From assembly GCA_009746045.1 (NCBI GenBank), contig RPFO01000003.1:1419969-1483968 (forward strand): a stretch of DNA of 64,000 nt, in the 5' to 3' direction. The notes beneath the pieces are model-generated. The model made no database searches. It was given only the letters and a program-made list of their open reading frames with translations, and was not told the DNA's origin. Of this stretch, positions 41,395 through 51,106 are shown piece after piece. The first letter of the stretch is position 1. Each line of letters begins with the position of its first letter. This stretch comes from Mesostigma viride. Taxonomy: Eukaryota; Streptophyta; Mesostigmatophyceae; Mesostigmatales; Mesostigmataceae. Position numbers and translations under genes: made by a program.

Positions 41395-43458
41395 TTAATT
41401 AATTAATTAAACTCGTGCTCCCATTGGGGAGTCACGGAGCACCGAAGTGCTTTTAATCCCTGTGTGTGCACTACTACAGGAGAAAGGGCAGAGACCCCCA
41501 GTCTCCTTCATGCCAGAGGCATGCATGCCACAGCTGCATTCGGGCGCGCTAGCTAAACGGACATGCTAACGATCCGGCAGTCTAGCTGTGGGTGCAATAA
41601 GACCCATGTGAGCATACCATAGCAAGGAGCGTGGGCAAGTAATCTGAACATAGCCAGGGCGTAGCATGGCTGTACTAGGACTAGGCTAAGGCTATGGCTG
41701 GTTGTGTACCGTGCGCGCGTTGGCGGCACGTGACTAGGTGTGTTGGTACACTCTAGGCAAACATTCTAGGCATGGCTGCCTTAGCGGCAGTGACGCCAAT
41801 GGTTACAAGCTAGGGCTATTGCTATTCTAGCCCGCTGGGGGCGTCCACATCTTGTGGTTGATCATCAGGTCCCCGCCCCTCCAGTACACCTAGCTTGGGC
41901 TTCTGGGGGTCCTGCTTATGGCGGAGGTATTCCGGCCACAGGTCGCGTCGCTGCTGTTGCTGCATGAGCGGGGGTGAGGTCGTCATCCAGCCTCCAGGTG
42001 AGGTCGTGCAACCGCTTGCGACGAGAGAGGAACCGCTGCTTATCCTCAGGGGAGAGGAAGGTGAGCAGGACTGGTGGGGGAGCCGCCTTGTCCCGTGAGT
42101 GGGGAAGGCGGTGGCACCCACGCAGTTCTACCTCACCTACCAGGTCCATGAGGGTAAGAAGCTGGTTCTTGAGCTCGTCAGCAAGGGAGGTTGACGTCTC
42201 ACCTGGCTTCTGGGGGAAGCGACGTAGCACCACTCGGCACTCGCGGCGAGCGCGATCGGTGACCTCCCGTTGCTGGGCCTGGCGGTGGTCCTCCAGCTCC
42301 TAGCTCAGTGGAGCTTCGTGGCGATGGCGTCGGTGGTGGAGGCGGTCGCTGACCGCAGCAGGTCCGCATTGGAGAGCGGCGGGAGGTCACCATGCAGCAT
42401 GCATCCTGCCGGGGTGGCTAGCTGGGAGGCAATGGTGGCCGTCTGCTCCGCTAGCTTTGGGACCTGTGTGGCCAGGGCCTCGGTGTGGGTGGTGATGGCC
42501 TCAAGCTTCTTCATGAGCACGACGCACTTGCCCTCCACCTGGTTAAGGCGAGAGACAAGGGCAGCATGCGTTTCCGAAGCCTGCGCCGCGGTGTGTAGCG
42601 CCGTGAACTGTGGTTGTAGCTTTTGGACGACCTTGGTTTCCACGTTGGAGACCCGGGCCTCGACCGTGTTGAGCGTGGTGTTCAGCGAGGTCATCTTCTC
42701 GGCCAGCGGCCAGGTCACGTGCTCCTCCAGCACTGCGCGGATGTCATCCTTGCAGAGGGAGGAAGCCGATGGGGTTGCCGGCTGTGCGGGGGCTGGGGCG
42801 TTGAGTGCGTTGAGTGCTTTGTTGATTTCGCCGAAGCTGCGCTGGTAGTAGCTGGTCAAGATAACCAGGCGTTTGCGGGATTCTTCAAAGGTGTAGAGCC
42901 AGGACGTGTTGCGGTAGTCGATAGCCTTCCCCCCTCTCGCGACCACAAAGAGCTTCCGCTCCTGTGTGAGGAACTGGAGAACTTCGACGACTTCCTGCGG
43001 CGACAGCTTCTGCCACTCGAGGAGGGAGAACCGTTGGTCGCCGGGCAAGAATAGGCTCCATTTGTGGCGATCGTGGCATGGTTTCTTGGGCTCAGGCGAG
43101 GCGCTTGGCGATGGGTCTGCTGGCGGTGGGCTGGCAGGCGGCTGGGCAAGAACGAGGGCGAGAGGGTTGGGCTGCGAGCCGGTAAGCTCGTTTTCCAAAC
43201 CCCGTTTTGCTTAATTAGGGGTCGTCATAGCTGCTGGTCACGTGATAACTTCGGCAATACTGCGTTTTAGCCGTAACCGATTATACTGGCGGGTGCGTCT
43301 CAAAAAAGCGCATCGAATGCAAGTGGGCTGACCGAATTTGGGGCTCAGATGCAAAAGATCTGAACTCCGCCGTCAGCCATACCGCCGTCAGCCATTTTCG
43401 TCTTCCTGCTGAGAGCGATTCCTAAGAAGGTAGGCAAAAAGCGATTCCTAAGAAGGGC
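41395..43458 (-). mobile_element. Element B: second family of ORF1-only LINE-like element
   Basis: Flanked by GACATTCCTAA (41384-41394 and 43459-43469). On the minus strand: 5' UTR, an ORF1-like gene, 3' UTR, the second hairpin type (41412-41440) and (AATT)n. The length is 2064 bp. The ORF1 C-terminus and the 5' UTR start (GGCTGACGGCGGAG) are related to family A, while the N-terminal region differs. It lies inside the YADD LINE. Confidence 0.85.
41822..43198 (-). pseudogene. ORF1-like protein of element B, broken
   Basis: From 43198 the frame MENELTGSQPNPLALVLAQP runs 297 codons. It contains SLLEWQKLSPQEVVEVLQFL, a globular block, and then a long helical stretch (AEKMTSLNTTLNTVEARVSN) consistent with a coiled coil. 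A TGA near 42303 and a frameshift cut it. The RRM-like part (VVLRRFPQKPGETSTSLADE) and C-terminal domain (DKQRFLSRRKRLHDL, QQQQRRDLWPEYLRH) continue in other frames to 41822. The middle and C-terminal parts resemble L1 ORF1p; the N-terminus is longer and different from family A. Confidence 0.7.
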
Positions 43459-43843
43459 GACATTCCTAAGAAGGTAGGCAAATATGTCATGACCTACCCA
43501 CAGCAGATTCTCCCGATTTCTGGCCTGCGCTGGTTGTCTCCTTGATGTCATGACCTACCCACAGCAGTTGCTGGCTGACCTAGTGGTCCCAGCTCAGTTT
43601 GAACATCGCATTCACTCCCTCTCTCTTGATTGGACTGCTATGCAGGACAAGAAGAGGTGGAAGAACATTGTCCAGGCTCATACGACCGCCCCGGATGTGG
43701 GCAAGCCCCCTCCCCCCAAGCAGAAGGGGCACTTTGCTGAGTAGAATAGTTAAGGTTTTCTAGATTGGATTAGCTTAGAGTTAGATTAATAGTTCGGTTT
43801 GGCGGCTTTGCCCCCCCTCCATCCATCCACGGGAATATGTGCT

Positions 43844-43869
43844 ACATGACCTCCCAACGGAGTCATGTT
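43844..43869 (+). other. 3'-terminal hairpin of the YADD LINE
   Basis: The stem ACATGA + CTCC pairs with GGAG + TCATGT around a CAAC loop, with one bulged C on the 5' side. Equivalent hairpins end the elements at 22505-22530 (minus), 25321-25345, 31488-31512 and 31776-31800. A longer-stem variant is at 25668-25688 and 41412-41440 (minus). Confidence 0.8.
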
Positions 43870-43885
43870 ATAATTTAATTTATTT

Positions 43886-44244
43886 TTTTAAATGTGTAGA
43901 GCGACTAGACAACCTAGATGACCAGTGGGGCCGGAAACAGCTTGCTTGATCACTGGGCGTGTGTTTTGAGCCTAACTGGCCGGGAGTGTCTGGTGGTGAG
44001 CACCATTTCTGCCATCACTCTCTCGCCATTTGCGAGGAAATACCCGCAAATGGAAAACCATGGAAAAGGTCTAGTCAGTCAGTCATTACTACGTTAGCCA
44101 TGCTATGTTTCCAAACGTCCGTGCATATACTATGTAGTAAGGTGGCGCATCCATGCATGTATCATGAAGACGACATTTTTTTGTTTTGTTTGACTTTTGT
44201 GTAATTATTTTCCTAATAAGATTAGCATACTACTCTGTGGCATG
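43886..44244. other. No feature seen
   Basis: AT-rich sequence between the LINE tail and the next MITE. I see no gene, repeat or motif. Confidence 0.4.
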
Positions 44245-44246
44245 TA

Positions 44247-44730
44247 CACCCTCCGCATTGGTAATTTTAATTCAGTTCAGCCGAAAGGCCCTTTGGAATT
44301 AGACAATAGCGTTTTATTGGTCGCAAGTGCTACTGTGCCCGCCCAACTAATTAAGTATTAGTTTGTTTGTTTGGTTACCGAACAACCGTTGAACTGGCTG
44401 CGCAATTTAATAATTCTTTGTTTGTTTGGTATATCCCAGCTTGGCAGCACTGCTGTTACTGCTAGTAAGAGCACATTTGTCAGCCAAAGATTTAATACTT
44501 CTTTGTTTTTTACCGCGAGAGAAGCGCTTTTGGCAGTCCAAGAATATTTATTCTTGGACTGCCTCTTTCTTTGAATTTATCACTTTCTTTGTTTGTTTGG
44601 TAGCTACAAAAACTACAGTGGAGTACACTCGGGAATTAGTTATTTGAACATCTTTTGTTTCATTTTTAGTTTGCAGGTGGTCGGCGCCCAGCCTCATAAT
44701 TATTTAGTACAACTACCAATGCGGAGGGTG
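44247..44730. mobile_element. Stowaway-like MITE
   Basis: A perfect 17-bp terminal inverted repeat CACCCTCCGCATTGGTA is flanked by TA at 44245-44246 and 44731-44732. The start resembles the CTCCCTCC of plant Stowaway elements, and TA is their target. The 484-bp interior is AT-rich, has ctttgtttgtttgg repeats and a perfect 15-bp-stem hairpin at 44532-44563. There is no coding sequence. Confidence 0.8.
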
Positions 44731-44958
44731 TATATGCGCATGACACGCAAGTACTTACTTACTTACTTACTCAGAGGCTAAATCTCAAAGTTAACATGGA
44801 GAAGCTGACTTATAAACAGGTGCCCTTTATACTCCAAGACAAGTTCTTCGTAAGTATATGTTGTGAGGCTATATGTCAAGCACGCCTGTGCTGGTTTACT
44901 TATTGAGTATAGGTGTTTCATGCACACTCTATCACATGCCACACTCTCAAGTATTCTA

Positions 44959-44964
44959 TTTATT
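44959..44964 (-). terminator. AATAAA polyadenylation signal for the KDEL gene
   Basis: On the minus strand AATAAA lies about 75 nt after the stop codon of the gene at 45038-45610, a normal distance. Confidence 0.5.
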
Positions 44965-45037
44965 GGATTCACCGCACCCTGCACGTGCAACTTACTGCAG
45001 CACTCCAGTCAAATGGGAATGCAGGCTAGTGTATTCC

Positions 45038-45610
45038 TTACAGTTCGTCTTTCGTGGACAGCTGGCAGTCCTCAACCATGCCTTGAAGCCACTCAATAAG
45101 CATGTCCCCGCTCTTTGTCAGTAGACTAGGAGTGGCCTTCATGCCGGCTTCAACTTGCAGGTAAGTTCGCAAAGCGCAGTGGTGAGGCTCCCCTTTTCGG
45201 AACAGGTAGATTTGCGGCACGCCAGTAATACGGTACTGCTCCACCAAAGCGGCGTTCTGCGGGTCTTGAGCGTCCACTTTTGCCAGTAGCCATTGCCTGT
45301 CGGTATCCACTAGCGACTTCGCTGCAGCCGAGTACTCAGGCATGAACTGTTGCGCGAATCGGCACCAGTCCTTGTAGAATGCCACGAATATGTGCGTGGC
45401 TGGCCCATCGATTACTGGCTCTTGACCGACGAAGTCATCCGATGTCAGTTGCATCACCGACGGATGATCCATATGAGTTTTCCAGTTTGTCCCATACTTC
45501 ATCCATTCCGCAGCGGCCTCCACGGAGGGGCGCATAAGGAGGAGAAAGACTCCTATGGTAAAGTATATGCTAGTTGCATAGGAAAGGGGGAGCCCTCTTT
45601 CATTGCCCAT
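45038..45610 (-). CDS. ERp44-like monothiol thioredoxin-fold protein with KDEL signal
   Basis: The 190-residue reading starts at ATG 45608-45610. Residues 1-32 have a hydrophobic core (SIYFTIGVFLLLM) and look like a signal peptide. One thioredoxin-type domain follows: VMQLTSDDF, then FVAFYKDWCRFAQQFMPEY, LLAKVDAQDP and YRITGVPQIYLFRKGEP with the cis-Pro (P132). The active site is W82-C83-R84-F85-A86, so the second Cys of CxxC is lost. ERp44, which retains client proteins by mixed disulfides in the early secretory pathway, has CRFS at this place. The C-terminus is KDEL, an ER retrieval signal. ERp44 has three thioredoxin domains; this protein has one. No intron is needed, unlike neighbouring genes. 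The frame is open further upstream to 45769 without ATG. The protein probably has an ER role in disulfide quality control. Confidence 0.8.
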   Translation of the reverse strand: MGNERGLPLSYATSIYFTIGVFLLLMRPSVEAAAEWMKYGTNWKTHMDHPSVMQLTSDDFVGQEPVIDGPATHIFVAFYKDWCRFAQQFMPEYSAAAKSLVDTDRQWLLAKVDAQDPQNAALVEQYRITGVPQIYLFRKGEPHHCALRTYLQVEAGMKATPSLLTKSGDMLIEWLQGMVEDCQLSTKDEL

Positions 45611-45981
45611 GGGCAGATGCCAGTTTGAAACCACTGGTTGAGTTAGCCAAGACCCCGGTGTAATTTCTTTGCCTACACGTTGTGCGAGGCCTTGAGCATT
45701 TAACTCCAAACAAAAGCCACGGTGCAAAAAAAAAGCGCTGCACGCCCAGAAACCGTAGAATAATTGCAATTGATAGCTAAACCATCATCAACGCTCTGAA
45801 ATCTGCAGCGGGGCGCTCCGGAGAAAGCCCAACAATCACTCTCCTACAGGTATTGAAAATAACTTACCGAACATACCTATCCTATATATTAATTTAGCAA
45901 TTGGGGGTCATCCCGCACTATCCAGGGCATCGCAACTTCCCCGCCAATCCATAACAACCGGAATAACTAACCACCAATCCC
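45611..45981. other. Upstream region of the KDEL gene
   Basis: It should hold the promoter and 5' UTR of the minus-strand gene. I see no TATA box or other motif I would defend. Confidence 0.35.
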
Positions 45982-46530
45982 AGCGAGCGAGCGAAGCGAG
46001 CGAGCGGCCGCTGAAAGCGGCCTGGCGCGCAGCGCACGGCGAGCGCAGCGAGCTGTGCGCTGCGCGCGGCGAGCGAAGCGAGCGAGCACCCTACCGCGAG
46101 CGAGCGAAGCGAGCGAGCACCGTACTGCGCACCAATCCGCGAGCGAAGCGAGCACCGTACTATTCCAGCGGGCAGCGGGCGGCGTACTGCGCACCAATCC
46201 GCGAGCGAAGCGAGCACCGTACTATTCCAGCGGGCAGCGGGCAGCGTACTGCGCACCAATCCGCCAGCGAAGCGAGCACCGTACTATTCCAGTGGGCAGC
46301 GGGCAGCGTACTGCGCACCAATTCGCTCGCAGCGTACTATTCCAGCGGGCAGCGGGCAGCGTACAGCGGGCAGCGTACAGCGGGCAGCGGGCAGCGGGCA
46401 GCGGGCAGCGGGCAGCGGGCAGCGGGCAGCGGGCAGCGGGCAGCGGGCAGCGGGCAGCGGGCAGCGGGCAGCGGGCAGCGGGCAACGGGCAGCGGGCTGC
46501 GGGCTGCGGGCAGCGGGCAGCGGGGCGAAG
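45982..46530. repeat. GCGAGC/62-bp/GCGGGCA tandem repeat block
   Basis: It begins with gcgagcgagcgaagcgagcg units, continues with three to four copies of a 62-bp unit (gcgagcgaagcgagcacc ... actgcgcaccaatcc, at about 46141, 46203, 46265), and ends with some 20 copies of the heptamer gcgggca (about 46370-46525). Frames through it are repeat artefacts. Confidence 0.85.
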
Positions 46531-46733
46531 TACTGCCAAAAAAAGGGACCCTGTTTTGGGCTGGGCGAAGCCAGCGGGTGACACTAGTGTACTTAATTAT
46601 TGGGGAAAAAAAAAACCTACAGCCCTGAGCCCTTCAATATCGCAGGACGTCAGCCACGTAGGTACGTGAAGATTGTTGTGGGCAGCTAATGAGCTAAAGG
46701 AAAAACTAGATATTTGCCGTATCACTCCTGTAC

Positions 46734-46761
46734 TGTTGTTGTTGTTGTTGTTGTTGTTGTG
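46734..46761 (+). repeat. (TTG)n microsatellite
   Basis: About nine ttg units. Nothing else is seen between 46531 and 46904. Confidence 0.8.
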
Positions 46762-46920
46762 TCCCACGCCGCCCCAAGGGCAGCAGAGAATCGATAGTGG
46801 CCTGTACTGTACGATTCACTTCATGGATTGCGTTTAAGTACATAATATCTACAGTACATACTGTACTAGGGAGTAGGGACCTTTTACCGCCGAAAAAAAA
46901 TACTTTCTTTGTATATATAT

Positions 46921-47182
46921 TAAAAATATAATTACTAATATATTAAAAATATAATTACTTACAGCAGAGTGAAATCACTCAAACCAAAGCAAACGCCCAG
47001 CGATAAACCTATATACAGAGCCATGTCAAAGCTCTATACTACGATAAGACCAATGGAAACGCCTAACGGGAGGAACCTAATAGCCCTGCTGCACCGCAAA
47101 ATCAGCCCGCGTACGGCGGAGCATGATGTCAGCCATGGCCCGAGTCAGCGCCACCGACAAGCGCTGACGCCAATATGACGTC
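46921..47182 (-). mobile_element. Short 3' fragment of the R2-like LINE
   Basis: It is almost identical to the 3' end of the copy at 28846 (endonuclease C-terminus WRQRLSVALTRAMADIMLRR plus 3' UTR). It is flanked by TTCTTTGTATATATAT at 46905-46920 and 47183-47198. The AT-rich tail is present twice in tandem. The 262-bp length reflects severe 5' truncation. Confidence 0.85.
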
Positions 47183-47198
47183 TTCTTTGTATATATAT

Positions 47199-49630
47199 GT
47201 CCTTTCTTTGTATATGGTTTTTCATATAGTTGCACCGGTTTTTCATATATTGCACCGGAAAAAAAAATATTACTTTCTTTGGCCACGTGTCTGCTTGGTG
47301 GTTGCCGCAGGTGTTTTCTGGCAGCTCTCACCGCCCCACCCGCCTACGAGGCTACGACAGGCCTACTGTACGAATTACGATGCATGATTTCCCCGATCCC
47401 CACTCCCCACTCCCCACTCCCTCCACGCGGCGCGGCGCGGCCCGCGGTGCGGCTGGCGAGTGGCGAGCAGTTTCGAACTTCAGCTCGAACTTCCGGTCAT
47501 CTATTCGTTGTGAGCACTGAGCACATCATGGCGGATTGGTGCATGGCGATTGGCATTTGGCGACGTGTTCTTCCGACTTACACAGTCACACGTTGCATTG
47601 CCCGATGACTGACTGACGTAGTAGTATGTAACGAGTACTAGTGACGTTGCAATTTGACAGCATGCATACAAGTTTTGCGGGCTTCGCCCGCGACATTAGA
47701 GCTTGTACTTTTTGTGGCCGGTCCCCGGCCAGGGAGCCCCGGCTAGGGAGATGTGAGTCACCACGTACCTCCGTCGAGTGCCAAGTGGCGCTAGTCCCGC
47801 CAAGGAGCGCGCGCTAGCTTTAGAGTTTCGACCACAAGATTCATGGAGTGGCAAAAGGGTGAAGGAAAAAAATCTGACATGCAATCATCGCAATGGGGGA
47901 GCTCTATGAAGGCTCGAACCTGGTACGTCCCGAGTTGTTGTACCTATGATGAGCTGTGCCTTGGCGCCTGAAGTCTACGTAAGCAACCCAATGCGAAGTT
48001 TAACAATATGTACATTGCTACAAAGGGACAAACTGCGCAACCGCGCAGGGGACGGAGCTCGCGAACTGCTTGCAGAGTTCAAGCTCCAGATTGACTGCTA
48101 CCCCTGCACGGGAGCGCGATGCGCGCGGGGATGAGTGACCTCGCCAACCCCGCAGACAGCAGGGAAAAATCGCTTACAGGCGGTGGAGCAGAGGAAAATC
48201 CACGTGTGAGCTTCCGGCGCGTTTGTAACGGGATTTCCCCAACAGAAAGTTTGGTCCAACAGCCCAAAAGTTTGCGACGGTTATATCTGGAGCTCGCAAA
48301 CACAGGACATCGCAGAGTTTGGCTCCTGGCGCAATCTGGGCATACGGACCTCTGCCAAATGGCTCATCTGGATGTAACGCACAAAAACCGTGATAATATG
48401 GATGCCGTGGTTTGACCTTTTCGTGATTGGTCGCAACGAAATTTCGCGCAGCTGATTCGTCAAGCGGACTGTAAGTCGCGCCGCTGAGTGGCTGGAGCCT
48501 AAAGCCGTTCGAAAGAGTGTTAGCTAAAATTGTGCCAAGGCTGCGTTTTACAAGCTTTAGTATATATGTTGATTGCATGATGCTGGGTGCAGCTGGCAGC
48601 ACTTGGGAATAATAACGATTACTGCAACCCTGACGCAAACCTTACAAAACTGCCACTACAATTCCTGTGGGGCGTGGGAATAAACTGATTAACTGAGTTG
48701 ACTTACTAGTCCCTCTGAAGTCTGAAATTAGATTCTAGATTATTGCGTACAAGACGAGCACTCAAAATTCGACGGGTGGCATTCTGTGGGAACCAGGGGA
48801 ACCTCCTCAAGCTTGAAATTTCCCTGCCGTAGCATTACCGTCGCATTAATTGTCAGTCAACCTTGTCAGGTTTCGTTGGAAATTTATGAGCTGGTGCGTG
48901 GTGGTTTTGCTTGGTTACCTACCGCCCAACGCACTGCCAAATAAATTTTTGCCTGGCATGCCCGCTTCCGAGGCTGGAGGAAATGTGCCATGGTTCAGGT
49001 GCCATGGTTCTACCCTATTAGCGCTGTAGCATGAAGACTTCCCAAAGAGCAAGCATGACGGGGGGGGGGGTTCTAGTTATTTCCGTCGTCCTTTTCATAT
49101 CCTTCACGCCTGGTTTTCTGAATGCGGCCGGCACGTCTGAGATTCGGGAGCCGCTTTGGGTACGTGGCAGGGCCGTTTAGAATCGGCATCCACTCGTTAG
49201 GCAGTGCTTGCAGTTTTCTGGCGAAAATTCTATTGGTTTTTATCCTTGTACGCCAGATCGTGCCTTAGTCATATTGCTAGCGTCATGCGATGGCTAACGG
49301 GCAATGACCGCGCAGGGGTCCACGCACGTGACGAGATTAGGTAGTCTGGTTGTAGGCTAAGATTCGTTTCTTCATGCATCGCTGTGGGTTTGCTACTATG
49401 CTGCCCGAAAGAAGTTGCATATGTCCTACGCGTCTGCCAGGATGCAACGTATAGCTGGTGGTCTTGGGAGCTTGTGGCATCCCCACGTTCACACTCAACA
49501 TACCGCCGCCTCCTCCCGCGGTTCCCGTCGTAACCGCTGCCCCGCTTCCTCCCCCGGTTCCCGTCGTATCCTAGCCCACGGTAGCCGAGGATGCCATGTG
49601 ATGGATTTAGATGGCATACATATGTTCATC
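47199..49630. other. Intergenic region without recognised genes
   Basis: I see only a small GC hairpin (gcgggc-ttc-gcccgc near 47679-47693). A minus-strand frame of 154 codons at 48174-48638 has no motif and no supporting features. Confidence 0.4.
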
Positions 49631-50065
49631 AGGCCCGGTTTATACGAGCTTTTATTAAAAAGCTACGGGCACAAACTTACACGTGGACGGCTCGATCTAG
49701 CCAATTTTTCATCTTGCGGTGCTCCTCGAGGCAAGCCATCAAGGCGGGGATCGATGTGGCCGTAGCAAGATCGGATCGCGTAACGCCAACGTAACTCCCA
49801 TAACCGCCAGCGAATCTGGTGGTAGAACCGCTGCGTACGAACTGGGTATTTTCATTAAATCAGCGCAATTTAAAGGGGGTCCTTAAAAATCACGATAAAA
49901 ATATACTGAGCTACTTGGCAACATAAAATATAGTTGTCGGGAGAATCTCGACTGTCTGATTTTGCCGTCCACTTTCTAATGTCTTCGTACTATTCCCTGA
50001 ACGTATGCCTCCGTCCATGGCGATTCGAGCCCAACCTTTTAATTAAGTTCGTTTAAACCGGGCCT
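49631..50065. mobile_element. MITE with AGGCCCGGTTTA terminal inverted repeat
   Basis: The left end AGGCCCGGTTTATACGAGCTT matches the inverse of the right end (AGGCCCGGTTTAAACGAACTT) at 19 of 21 positions. The 435-bp interior is AT-rich and non-coding. A clear target duplication is not visible. The GGCCCGGTTT-type end recalls PIF/Harbinger MITEs. Confidence 0.6.
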
Positions 50066-50671
50066 AAGTAAGGCAGGCAGGATTTAACCGTGGCTTGTGT
50101 GAAGCCGCCTGTTGGAAGGTGTCCTGCAGTAGGTATTTGTTTCCAGTACGTACAGGAGCTTGGAAGGTACAAGTTCAGCTTACGCTTATAGGATGCTATT
50201 TTGGTCCCCTGTACTCCAGCTTGCAGGCTGTTGTGTCATGATCATGTCTAGCAAAGCTGAGGTGGGGTTTGCGCACAAACATCGGGAATTCCTGCAATCC
50301 AGAATTCCCAGTATTCTCGACCCTTTTAGTATCATGGGCGTCAGTCTGCCTGCATGGTGGCTCTCCTTCACCTAACCCCCTCCCGTTTCCCCCAGTGTTT
50401 CTGCTCCTTTCCTCCGTGCTCATGGAAACTGGCCCCACTTGTGCCTGTCTCTTGCCACCACCCTAGCGTACAAGGAAAAGAAACTACGATCTGTAAAACC
50501 TATTTATAGCCCTTTTGTACATGTCGCTCCTGTCTGTTTCTGTCCCTCTTGCCGTTGTGGTGCCGTGTGGTGGTGTCTCTGTGTCAGTGCCCTCGTGCCC
50601 ACTGCGGGTGGAGAGGGCAGTTCTGGGCTGGCGACATGGCTGAGTGTGCGCATGTTTTGTGCGTACGTGTG
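50066..50671. other. Possible upstream part of the second LRR gene
   Basis: The first exon seen (51286) begins at a codon boundary after an acceptor, so an earlier exon must exist. No convincing signal-peptide exon was found here, and the start of the gene remains unknown. Confidence 0.3.
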
Positions 50672-50763
<92 letters not shown>

Positions 50764-50782
50764 TCGCTCTCTTTCACACACA

Positions 50783-50817
<35 letters not shown>

Positions 50818-50879
50818 GCTCTCTCTCTCTCTTTCACTCTCTCTCTCTCTCTCTTTCACTCTCTCTCTCTCTCTTTCAC

Positions 50880-50971
<92 letters not shown>

Positions 50972-51009
50972 CCTCCCTCCCTCCCTCCCTCCCTCCCTCC
51001 CTCCTCCCT

Positions 51010-51101
<92 letters not shown>
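50672..51101 (+). repeat. (CT)n tract with (CCCT)n blocks
   Basis: About 430 nt of CT dinucleotides, with short CCCT and ctttcactct variants, lie upstream of exon 51286. They give false Ser/Leu frames on plus and Arg/Glu frames on minus. Confidence 0.95.

Positions 51102-51106
<5 letters not shown>

Larger units (their letters stand above)
31999..43744 (+). pseudogene. Reverse transcriptase of the YADD LINE, broken
   Basis: From about 32010 the frame reads PFTIPPSPRGVA, stop, GCVLSPYLFIIVVDHVMRR; TAA at 32069-32071 stands where the GVxQG motif has Gln. LSDLIYADDTTLIA follows (YADD at 32237-32248). After the LTR insertion: KTEAMVIGASS...FKLLGSMLPD, then after a frame change MLLKVLVLTVLTYGAEAWTL and IRQRRIAFVGHLART. 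After element B: DIPKKVGKYVMTYPQQ and a tail ending KQKGHFAE plus stop at 43744. This order (RT, LGS block, YGAEAWTL, RR-x-x-x-x-GH) is that of RTE/I/Jockey-type LINEs. Inactive. Confidence 0.75.
31864..43885 (+). mobile_element. YADD-type LINE copy, split by LTR element and element B
   Basis: Three pieces join into one LINE: about 31864-32338, 40808-41383 and 43470-43885. The first carries RT motifs, the second the region after YADD and the LTYGAEAWTLTD block, the third the C-terminus, 3' UTR, hairpin (43844-43869) and AT-rich tail. The breaks coincide exactly with the target duplications of the Ty3/gypsy element (GAGAT) and of element B (GACATTCCTAA). The 5' part, including any endonuclease, is missing. 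This is the oldest resident of the nest. Confidence 0.75.

Noticed and set aside
46222-46584. Pro/Ala/Arg/Cys repeat protein on the minus strand
   Set aside because: It is the translation of the GCGGGCA heptamer array.
48174-48638. Minus-strand frame of 154 codons
   Set aside because: No motif, no start context and no neighbours; composition does not differ from surrounding DNA.
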